Shown here piece by piece: positions 1-7,200 of a stretch of 13,958 bases of DNA; within the stretch, counting starts at the first letter, position 1, and each line of letters opens with the position of its first letter. The translations under genes and the position numbers were made by a program. The DNA is taken from positions 1 through 13,958 of the forward strand of contig CAJLUP010000037.1 of the NCBI GenBank assembly GCA_905209865.1. The letters run 5' to 3'. The notes beneath the pieces were generated by a model. It had not been told where the DNA came from. It did no database searches and saw nothing but the letters and a program-made list of their open reading frames with translations. The DNA is from an uncultured Lachnospiraceae bacterium. Its GTDB lineage: Bacteria > Bacillota > Clostridia > Lachnospirales > Lachnospiraceae.

Positions 1-3000
1 AGAGCGCCGCCGTAAAGCTTATCCACAATGTCGCCGATCTTCTTCTTATTCAAAGACTCTCCTGTCACGATCGCAACCTTACCCTGACGGATATTTCTCT
101 GTTTTTGGATCGCTTTTACAACATCCACTGCAAGAACCGTTTTTCCGTTTCCTTTATTTCCGATAATAAGCAAGTTACCCGTTCTTGAAGTTCCCTTTCT
201 GTTCGTACAATTCTTATCCTGCTCAAGCACATCGACAAGCTGTTCGCTCATTCCCCGAACCGGAACAAAATACGAGAATAACTTCTTCTGCTCTTCTGTA
301 AGCCCTGCCCGTGTTCCGATACCGCTCTGCGTTTCAAGGTCATATCTTCCATGTACGACAAATCCGGTATCCATCGACAACGCATCGGAAATCTCATCAA
401 GCGGAATCGGCGCTGTCTTTCCTGTTGCGATCAGCTTTGCCGTTTCTTTTCGGCTAAGCGGTGTTGTCGCCGACATAATATCGATTGGCTCATCATCATC
501 CGGAATCTCTCGGTCATCCTCCTCGTCAGAATACTCCGGATTCACCTGAAATTCCTCTTCAATATCCTGAATCTCCTCCGCATCATCTTCACCGAAGAAA
601 TACTCATCCTCTATCTCTATTCCGCCATCCACTTCGTCGATCGCTTCTTCTGCTTCCTCGTAGTAATCTTCCTCTGCTTCGTCGATCACTTCTTCCGCTT
701 CCTCGTAGTAATCTTCCTCTGCCTCGTCGATCACTTCTTCCGCTTCCTCGTAGTAATCTTCCTCTGCTTCGTCGATCACCTCTTCCGCTTCCTCATAGTA
801 ATCTTCATCTGCTTCGTCGATCACTTCTTCCGCTTCCTCGTAGTAATCTTCATCTGCTTCGTCGATCACTTCTTCCGCTTCCTCGTAGTAATCTTCATCT
901 GCTTCGTCGATCACCTCTTCCGCTTCCTCGTAGTAATCTTCATCCTCTGCTTCATCGATCACTTCTTCCGCTTCCTCGTAGTAATCTTCGTCATAGTCTT
1001 CGTCGAAATCATCGACAAATTCATCGTCCATCCTAAGATCTTCTGCAACCTGTCCCATATTCTCACTTGGTTCTTCTTTTCTCTTAAGACGTACGCCCGT
1101 TACTTCCTTCTTTTCTTCCTCCGGTGGAATAACTCCCTCTATTTCATCAATCATACGCTGAATATCCGGTGGTAAAATCGGTGTTGTTTTCTTATTCGTC
1201 TCCATAGTGTCCCCTTTTATTATGTCCCCTGTTGAATCTGCCATGTCTTCTTGTTTCACTTCAGATGCATTCTCTGCATCCGCCCCCTCTTTAACCGGCT
1301 CTTCCTCTGTATTCCCTTCAAATTCCGAAAGAATATCCTCCAGACTGATCTGTCCTGTAATCTGGTCGTCTTCCTTCATTGCATCTTCTGCCGCTTTTGC
1401 TTCTGCCTCTGCTTTAGCCGCTTCTTCTGCCGCTTTTGCTTCTGCCTCTGCTTTAGCCGCTTCTTCCGCCGCTTTTGCTTCCGCCTCTGCTTTGGCTGCT
1501 TCCTCTGCTGCCCGCCGTTTTTCCTCTTTTATTCGGCTGACCATACCGATATCGGCAACCGACTCGATTTCTCCAATCGCTTGCTCCAAATCTGCGAGAT
1601 CTTCCTCGCCGTCAATCTCATCTTTCCGTTCAGGACGGAATTTAATCTGTGATGTATTCCCCAAATCTGAATTTCCACTATATCCTGCGTCTTCTTCATC
1701 AGAAAAATCAAAGTCAAGATCCATCGCTCCTGTCGCTGTCAGATCAAACTCTGTCTCTTCATCTTCTTCCTCTTCGAAATCGAAATCCATCGCTCCCGTT
1801 TCCGTCAGATCAAACTCTGTCTCCTCATCTTCTTCCTCTTCGAAATCAAAGTCCATCGCTCCCGTCTCGGTCAGGTCAAATTCCGACTCTTCGTCTTCGG
1901 CATCTCCCTTTTCAAAATGAAAATCCATCGGCGCTGTCTCATCCTGAAAATCATCCGCGGTCAGTTCTTCCAATTCCGGATGAAGCAATTTTCTCAACGC
2001 AACATCAAGCGGCATCGTATCTCCAAGTTTCTTTTTGGCGGAATGTCTTTCTTCTTCCTGCTCTGCCGTCGTCTCCAAAACATCTAACCCTTTTTCAGCT
2101 TCCGCCTCATCAGTTCCTTCTGTCTGATCGATCTCTTCCGACCGATCTGCATTCTCTGCTTCGGCAGCATCCGCTTCTGCAAAATCCCCGGCTTCCGCTA
2201 TATCCTTCGCCTCCTCAGACTCCGTTTCCTGCATAGTTTCCGACGCCAAATCTGCATCCTCGTCCTGCACCTGCTCCATTAAGGTCTCTTCTGCCTCAAC
2301 GATATCCTCTGCATCCCACGCTTCTGTATTCACTTCCACCGGCCTGCTCTCCGGCGCAAGCGCGCTCTCTCCTTCCGGAGAAGTCTCCGGCATCATCTCC
2401 GGAACAAGTTCTTCCATTCCCCTCGGAACTCTCGGTCTTTCCTGCTCTGCTAAGGACTGGTCTTCCCCTTTGCCTTCCGGTTCTTCCTCCCGAATCTGAA
2501 CGTCTTCTTCCTCTGACGCTGTTTCATCCGCATCCGCATAAGAAAAGATATCAGGAATCTCTTCCGTCTCTTCCGAAACACGTTCATAACGTCTGTCATA
2601 CTTTTCCTTCTGAGACGGCGTCAACGGCTTGTACTGCATCTTCAGTTCCATTGCCTTATACACATACTGACCTTCGCTGAACCAAAGGATCAGATCGTCA
2701 CACTCTTCCAGGCATTCTGCTATCATCCCGGCTTCCTGATACAGTTTTGCCAGTTCATATGCCCACTCTTCAATATATTCGGACTTTTTATATTCCTCCA
2801 ACGCCTCGATCTGCTGTTCGATCGGCGCTCTCTGAGCACGGAGAATCTTATATCTCAAAATATACTGATTCGGATCCTTAGGCGCGATCTGCATAAAGTC
2901 ATCATAAAAATCGATCGCTTCATCGACATTGCCAGTCTTAAGCGCCAATCCACATAGACGACTGATGATCTTTCGGCTTCCTTCCGCCCGCTGATACGCC

Positions 3001-3194
3001 AACGTCAACGTATCATACCCTTTCTGATATTCTCCGTTTTTCTCATAAATTTCACTGACATTTGACAACATCCCCGCGTTACGCACGCGTCTCCAATCAA
3101 TCTCGTCAGCGATCTCCGCCGCTCTGCTGTAAGCTCCGCTTTCCATAAGCTCAAGCATCCGGTCAGTCTTTGATTTATATTCGTATTTATCCAC
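1..3194 (-). CDS. TPR / acidic-repeat / P-loop ATPase protein (3' part beyond the left edge)
   Basis: The minus strand is open in one frame from a GTG at 3194 to the left edge, 1,064 complete codons without a stop. The GTG start is chosen because GAGGTG (3206-3201) lies six bases upstream; the overlapping ATG at 3199 is in another frame and stops after 64 codons. Residues 1 to about 190 (starting MDKYEYKSKTDRML) form a helical TPR-like domain with the segments YDTLTLAYQRA, DEAIDFYDDFMQIAP and WAYELAKLYQEAG. Residues about 195-930 are extremely Glu/Asp/Ala-rich and carry three tandem repeats. From about residue 930 the composition becomes normal again, and a Walker A motif GNKGNGKT sits at about 1012-1019, after a hydrophobic strand NLLIIG. 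The rest of the ATPase domain, including Walker B, lies outside the window. The TPR domain resembles a conserved Lachnospiraceae protein annotated only as a tetratricopeptide repeat protein. No signal peptide or membrane segment is seen, so it is probably cytoplasmic. The function is unknown; a scaffold-tethered AAA-type ATPase is an inference. Confidence 0.85.
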   Translation of the reverse strand, partial: MDKYEYKSKTDRMLELMESGAYSRAAEIADEIDWRRVRNAGMLSNVSEIYEKNGEYQKGYDTLTLAYQRAEGSRKIISRLCGLALKTGNVDEAIDFYDDFMQIAPKDPNQYILRYKILRAQRAPIEQQIEALEEYKKSEYIEEWAYELAKLYQEAGMIAECLEECDDLILWFSEGQYVYKAMELKMQYKPLTPSQKEKYDRRYERVSEETEEIPDIFSYADADETASEEEDVQIREEEPEGKGEDQSLAEQERPRVPRGMEELVPEMMPETSPEGESALAPESRPVEVNTEAWDAEDIVEAEETLMEQVQDEDADLASETMQETESEEAKDIAEAGDFAEADAAEAENADRSEEIDQTEGTDEAEAEKGLDVLETTAEQEEERHSAKKKLGDTMPLDVALRKLLHPELEELTADDFQDETAPMDFHFEKGDAEDEESEFDLTETGAMDFDFEEEEDEETEFDLTETGAMDFDFEEEEDEETEFDLTATGAMDLDFDFSDEEDAGYSGNSDLGNTSQIKFRPERKDEIDGEEDLADLEQAIGEIESVADIGMVSRIKEEKRRAAEEAAKAEAEAKAAEEAAKAEAEAKAAEEAAKAEAEAKAAEDAMKEDDQITGQISLEDILSEFEGNTEEEPVKEGADAENASEVKQEDMADSTGDIIKGDTMETNKKTTPILPPDIQRMIDEIEGVIPPEEEKKEVTGVRLKRKEEPSENMGQVAEDLRMDDEFVDDFDEDYDEDYYEEAEEVIDEAEDEDYYEEAEEVIDEADEDYYEEAEEVIDEADEDYYEEAEEVIDEADEDYYEEAEEVIDEAEEDYYEEAEEVIDEAEEDYYEEAEEVIDEAEEDYYEEAEEAIDEVDGGIEIEDEYFFGEDDAEEIQDIEEEFQVNPEYSDEEDDREIPDDDEPIDIMSATTPLSRKETAKLIATGKTAPIPLDEISDALSMDTGFVVHGRYDLETQSGIGTRAGLTEEQKKLFSYFVPVRGMSEQLVDVLEQDKNCTNRKGTSRTGNLLIIGNKGNGKTVLAVDVVKAIQKQRNIRQGKVAIVTGESLNKKKIGDIVDKLYGGA
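634..998 (-). repeat. 45-bp tandem repeat, eight copies, coding for an acidic 15-mer
   Basis: Copies begin near 636, 681, 726, 771, 816, 861, 906 and 954. All steps are 45 bp except the last, which is 48 bp because of one extra codon. The encoded unit is EEAEEVIDEADEDYY with small changes (DEAE or DEAD), at about residues 732-853 of the TPR/ATPase protein. The reading frame is kept throughout. The two long plus-strand open frames across this stretch are antisense shadows of the repeat. Confidence 0.9.
1384..1508 (-). repeat. 39-bp tandem repeat, about three copies, coding for an Ala/Glu/Lys 13-mer
   Basis: Three consecutive units of 39 bp encode EEAAKAEAEAKAA, about residues 562-603 of the TPR/ATPase protein. 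The pattern predicts a charged single alpha-helix or coiled-coil spacer. The unit length is a multiple of three, so copy-number change would not break the frame. Confidence 0.85.
1711..1935 (-). repeat. 66-bp tandem repeat, about 3.5 copies, with the motif TGAMDFDF
   Basis: The sequence ccatcgctcc recurs at 1721 and 1787 and, as ccatcgct, at 1853, an exact 66-bp step; a diverged copy sits near 1925. The encoded 22-residue unit contains ETEFDLTETGAMDFDFEEEE. The last plus-strand copy encodes ETAPMDFHF. Hydrophobic and aromatic residues are conserved inside a strongly acidic background, as in repeated short linear binding motifs. Confidence 0.85.
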
Positions 3195-3276
3195 CGCATT
3201 CACCTCATTAAAAAATAGTTTTGTACAGGGCAGTGTCTTTCCTTCTATGCTTTTTTGCATACCTATATCTTTCAAT

Positions 3277-3305
3277 ATTTTATCATATGCATTTCGCAAT
3301 GTCAA
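3277..3305 (-). promoter_or_regulatory. Sigma-A-type promoter of the TPR/ATPase gene
   Basis: Read on the minus strand, TTGACA (3305-3300) and TAAAAT (3282-3277) are separated by exactly 17 bp. The predicted start near 3270 gives a leader of about 75 bases before the GTG at 3194. The -35 box directly abuts the T-run of the upstream terminator. Confidence 0.8.
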
Positions 3306-3343
3306 AAAAATGCATCCTCAATTAACATTGGAGATGCATTTTT
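3300..3343 (-). terminator. Rho-independent terminator of the upstream minus-strand unit
   Basis: AAAAATGCATC (3306-3316) is complementary to GATGCATTTTT (3333-3343). CTC/GAG pairing can extend the stem with one bulged base. On the minus strand the hairpin is followed by a run of seven T (GCATTTTTTTGACA), so it ends a transcript running towards the left. The plus-strand face also ends in T5, so weak bidirectional action is possible. Confidence 0.7.
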
Positions 3344-3738
3344 ATAATCTATTTAATTTTTTCATATTTTCTTTATTTTTAAATCGGAGGCAAATACTAG
3401 ATTTCGTTCCTGTAAGACCTCTGCCATTGTTATTTAATCTTCGGTCGATTTACTAAAACCTGCTTATTAAATCTTCCCTCCTTCAATTAATAACAAATTT
3501 GAGTTCATAACAGCATCCTTACCACACATCACTTACGATCCTTGTTTCCGGTACCACCACACATACTAAACTCGATATGCACGAATGATAATCTACTCAA
3601 TGTTTCTTTACACATCTTTTGAAATTCTGCTATATGTGGTATCTGTATTCAATATGCCTGCAAATGTCAAATCTTTCTGATCTTTATCCGGATTACAACT
3701 CTCCGATCAATTCTTTCGTTATTTTTATTCCGGATTAT

Positions 3739-3828
3739 CTATCCTTGAGCAAAGGTCTCTTTTCCACAGGAACTTACACTTGCCATACCACTAACATATT
3801 GATGATTCACTGAAATCACACTGTCCAT
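3739..3828 (-). CDS. Putative 29-residue peptide, or the 5' end of a decayed gene
   Basis: An ATG at 3828 is preceded by a full AGGAGG (3843-3838) with a nine-base spacer, about 120 bases downstream of a near-consensus promoter. The ORF encodes MDSVISVNHQYVSGMASVSS followed by CGKETFAQG and ends at a TAG. There is no hydrophobic segment and no leader-peptide run of one amino acid. No family is recognised. Initiation signals this good in front of so short a frame fit either a small expressed peptide or the surviving start of a larger gene hit by a nonsense mutation. Confidence 0.35.
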   Translation of the reverse strand: MDSVISVNHQYVSGMASVSSCGKETFAQG

Positions 3829-3901
3829 TGGTCTTTTCCTCCTGCTATCCGTTTATTTTTAATCTAATCAGACAACTGATATGATGTCTTCTTAGTTAAA
3901 T

Positions 3902-3951
3902 ATCCTTTTGAGATGTTTCTTATTTTTTATTTTGTTGTATCTCTTTTGGAT
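3902..3951 (-). repeat. Interrupted inverted repeat in the 5' leader of the small unit
   Basis: atccttttgagat (3902-3914) faces atctcttttggat (3939-3951). The outer ATCC/GGAT and inner GAGAT/ATCTC blocks are perfectly complementary, with a 4-base unpaired block on each side. It begins at the predicted transcription start, so it could be an mRNA hairpin or a dyad operator. Confidence 0.4.
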
Positions 3952-3957
3952 GTCTTT

Positions 3958-3986
3958 ATAATATCACCCGAGTTTTGTTTTGTCAA
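3958..3986 (-). promoter_or_regulatory. Strong sigma-A-type promoter with extended -10
   Basis: On the minus strand, TTGACA (3986-3981) and TATTAT (3963-3958) are 17 bp apart, with TG one base upstream of the -10 (TGATATTAT). It drives transcription towards the AGGAGG and ATG at 3828. It lies about 200 bp beyond the glycosidase terminator, so it is independent of that gene. Confidence 0.75.
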
Positions 3987-3989
3987 TAC

Positions 3990-4141
3990 ATTTTTATAAA
4001 AAACTTTAAATAATTATATTTTAGTTTTATATTGTATGAATTTTCTGATAATATAATCTCTTTCTTTCAAACATCCGGCTTTTCTGCCTCTGCACAATTA
4101 CCAAAAGCGCCAAAAGGCATATCTCAGGATCGTAAGCGGCT
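3990..4141. other. AT-rich intergenic DNA, no gene seen
   Basis: Between the promoter at 3958-3986 and the hairpin at 4142 no frame has a ribosome binding site or a coherent protein. The 65-codon plus-strand frame starting at 4032 runs through the hairpins and the glycosidase terminator and is considered accidental. Confidence 0.6.
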
Positions 4142-4172
4142 GCCAAAGTCTCAGACAAGCCCGGACTTTGGC
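4142..4172. repeat. Perfect 9-bp hairpin downstream of the glycosidase terminator
   Basis: GCCAAAGTC (4142-4150) and GACTTTGGC (4164-4172) are perfect complements around a 13-base loop. There is no T-run on either side, so it is not a typical intrinsic terminator. It lies 14 bp beyond the terminator of the glycosidase gene and might back it up or protect a 3' end. Confidence 0.5.
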
Positions 4173-4185
4173 TCGTCGCCTATAC

Positions 4186-4223
4186 AAAAAAGGACAAAGC
4201 GTCCGCCGCCGAACGCTTTGCCC
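4186..4223 (-). terminator. Rho-independent terminator of the glycosidase gene
   Basis: On the minus strand GGGCAAAGCG (4223-4214) pairs with CGCTTTGTCC (4201-4192), including one G-T pair. TTC/GGA continue the stem to a loop of about six bases. T6 follows (4191-4186). It starts about 48 bp after the stop codon of the large glycosidase. Confidence 0.88.
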
Positions 4224-4270
4224 TGTTAAAGCTTAAATGTCCATTGCCTTAATGAAAAGACAAGAATACA

Positions 4271-7200
4271 CTATGCTCTTTTTCTTCTAACCGCTACATA
4301 AGCGATCATTGACAGTCCTGCAAGCACGAGCCACAACGCTACGTTTGCAGTATCACCTGTCTGTACGCTTCCGCCCTGTGACGGAGTTGATGGTGTCTGC
4401 GGATCATCCTTCGGCGGTGTAATCGGCGCTTTCGTCAAGCCGTCTGCCGCTGAATTCAACTGTGCCAAAGCAGCTTTTACCTGATCTGCTGTCGCAGCCT
4501 CGTTATCCAGGATTGCTTTTGCAGATTTCAGAGCGTTTTCAAACTTCGCCCAGCTCTCTGCTGTGTAACCGTCGTTCTTCATATCTTTGTACTTGTCGTA
4601 AGATGCCTTAAGTTCGCTCTTATCACCAGGTTTCACCGACGGTTTTTCAGCAGGTGTTAATCCTGCACGAGCGTCTTTTAACGCGTTAAGCGCTGCGTCT
4701 ACCGCTGCCTGATTGCTGTTACTGTTGTCTTTCACGATTGCGTTTGCCGCTTTCAACGCGTCTGCATAATCCTTCCAGGAATCAGCCGTAAAGTCTGTCT
4801 CTTTCAGATCTTTATACTCTTCAATGAGAGCTTTCAGCGCATCTGTGTTTCCACGTTCTGCAAGAGCTGCAACTGCATCATTCAATGCTTTTGCTGCTGC
4901 ATCGATCTCTGTCTGATCTTTGCTGTCTTTCAGTACCTTTTCTGCGTCTGCAAGAACTTTTGTCATTGCGTCATAAGAAGCTGTTGTGTACAGGTTCGCA
5001 TCAGCCGCGTTCGCTGCATCGATTGCTGCTTTCAACGCTTCTTTGTTGATCTGCTCTACTTTTGTCAATGCTTTATGAGCATCTTCTAACGCTTTCTTCG
5101 CTGTGTCTACTGCATCCTGATCAAGGTTGCTGTTATCTTTCACTACATCTTCTGCTGCTTTCAATGCATCTGTATAAGTCTTCCAAGAATCAACTGTGTA
5201 GTCTGCTTCTTTCAGATCTTCTGCCGCGTACTGATCGATGAGCGCTTTCAGCGCGCCTGTGTTTCCACGTGCTACAAGAGCTTCAACTGCTGCGTTCAGT
5301 TCATTTGCTTTCGCATTGATTGCCGCCTGATCCTTACCGTTTGTCAGAAGTTCTTCTGCTTCTGCGAGAACTTTTTCCATTGCCTTGTAAGAATCTGTTG
5401 TGTATGTATCTTTATCTTTATTTTTATCTTTTGCCGCATCAACTGCTGCCTGCAATTTGCTCTTATCAAGCTGCGGATCTACCGGAGCTTTTACAAGCGC
5501 TTCTTTCGCTGCTTTCAACGCGTCTTTCGCCGCATCTACTTCTGCCTGCGTCTTATTGCTGTTGTCTGCCACGATTGCATTTGCCGCTTCAAGAGCTTCT
5601 TCGTATTTCACCCATGTCTCATGTGTGTAATCCGCTTCTTTCAGTTCTTCATACTCTTTGATAAGAGCTTTCAAAGCATCTGTATTTCCGCGTTTTGCCA
5701 ATGCTGTATGAGCGTCTTCCAAAGCTTTCTTCGCCGCATCTACTGCTGCCTGATCGCTGTCGCTGTTGTCTGCCACGATTGCGTTTGCCGCATTCAGAGC
5801 TGTCTCATAAGCGCTCCATGTAGATGTTGTGTGAGCGTCTGCTGTCAGTTTTTCTTCTGCATACTGATCGATCAAAGCTTTCAGCTCGTCTGTGTTTCCG
5901 CGTTCTACAAGTCCTGCTACAGCTTCATTCAATGCTGTAACCATCGCCTCGATCTGCTCTTTTGTACCGTTTACAAGAAGCTGTTTTGCTTCTGCAATTT
6001 TAGCTTTTACCGGCTCTGCGCTTGTTACTGTACTTGTTTCAACTTTCTTCTCTGCGTCTGCGATTGCTGTCTTCAGAGCGGATGCGTCTACAAGTTTACC
6101 TTCTGCGCCTTCCAGTTTCGTTATCATAGCAGTTACTTCGTCCTGTGTCTGTGCTCCTGTCGCCACAAGATCGTAACCTTCTTTTACGAGCGCTTTGAAT
6201 GCTGCCGCGCTGTCTGTCGTTGCTTTGGATGTGTCTACTGCTGACAATTCAGTCAATCTTTCGATTAATGTTGTAATGTCTACGCTCGGTGTTTCGCCTT
6301 CTTCCGGTTTTGTTCCGAATACTTCAAGCTCTACAACGTGGTTTGTTGTTGTAGCGTTGTTCGTTCTTCCGTACATATAAACACGAACAAACTGTGCTTT
6401 TGTGCCTTCCGGCAATGTCCATGATTTGCCCTGTGCAGATTCTGCATAGTCTTCGTCGAATTTTTCCGGTGCTTGTGTATACAGTTTATGAACATTCTGA
6501 TCATCTGCATTGTAGACGATTGTAGCTTTTCCTTCTTTGAAGTCTGTTTCTTTTTCTGCTACAGCCACTACTGTATCGCCATATGTTCTACCATCACCCC
6601 AGTAACGATACAGTGACAGGGAATTCACATCACATACATCCCCTAAATCAACCTGCATATAAGAGGATTCGCGTCTGTTGTCTGCACCGAACTCAGCATA
6701 GTTTGAACCATAATCTGTCTTGTTTCCATCAACAGCCATAGACATTGGTCTGTCGCTGCCTTTTGCTGCGTCTGTGTCATCTTTTGTCCATTTTGCTGTT
6801 ACGTTTGCATCTTTTGCGATGTTCTGTGCTTCTACTTTTTCTCCGTAGATTGCAAGATCACCGACTGTGATAGATGTATTTTCTTTAGCCGCCTGCCAGT
6901 GATAGGACGCTGTTCCGCTGATGCGTACATATCTCGCTTCCTGTGCCGCGAACATAATCTCCTCAGGGAAGAATGACTCATCATTTGTATTTTTAATCTT
7001 GCTTGAAAGATCAAGTCCGTTTTCTCCTGTTACCGGAGTCCATGTCTGTCCGTCTTTACTAAGCTCTACCACCAGATTCTTAATATTACCTGTACATGCC
7101 CAGTAATTCTGTGCCCCATTGAAGTATCGCGGTGTGTAATCAACCTGATCCAACTTATATGTAGATCCTAAGTCAACTTTCAGCCATGCATTATCACTGC

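Larger units (their letters stand above)
3344..3957 (-). other. Transcribed unit without a long ORF: decayed gene or small-peptide/RNA locus
   Basis: This stretch lies between a strong promoter (3958-3986) and a terminator (3300-3343) on the same strand, giving a predicted transcript of about 650 bases. The frame of the 29-codon ORF at 3739-3828 is interrupted by stops but has further protein-like open pieces. One begins with ATG TGT AAA GAA near 3625 and encodes MCKETLSRLSFVHIEFSMCG and a few more residues. Another frame encodes DQKDLTFAGILNTDTTYSRI just upstream of it. A further purine-rich GGAGGG at about 3475-3480 is followed at once by stops. I recognise no family. Scattered coherent pieces in different frames suggest a gene broken by several frameshifts and stops, but a genuine short-peptide or RNA locus cannot be excluded. 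Confidence 0.4.

Noticed and set aside
634..998. Regular repeats considered as a CRISPR array
   Set aside because: The units are contiguous 45-bp copies without unique spacers and code in frame, so this is a coding tandem repeat.
351..1175. Long plus-strand open frames (274 and 183 codons) rich in FLVVIF and PLPRSN repeats
   Set aside because: They are antisense to the 45-bp acidic repeats of the minus-strand TPR/ATPase gene, lack ribosome binding sites, and stay open only because the repeat length is a multiple of three.
1207..2236. Plus-strand Ser/Ala-rich and Leu/Pro-rich open frames
   Set aside because: They are the reverse complement of the acidic linker of the same gene. Low-complexity Glu/Ala codons keep the opposite strand free of stops.
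4032..4229. A 65-codon plus-strand frame
   Set aside because: It runs across the 4142-4172 hairpin and the glycosidase terminator and shows no RBS.
5320..6380. Plus-strand Cys/Phe- and Ser/Ala-rich frames opposite the FIVAR repeats
   Set aside because: They are shadows of the Ala/Lys/Glu-rich repeat region, with no RBS and no plausible protein.
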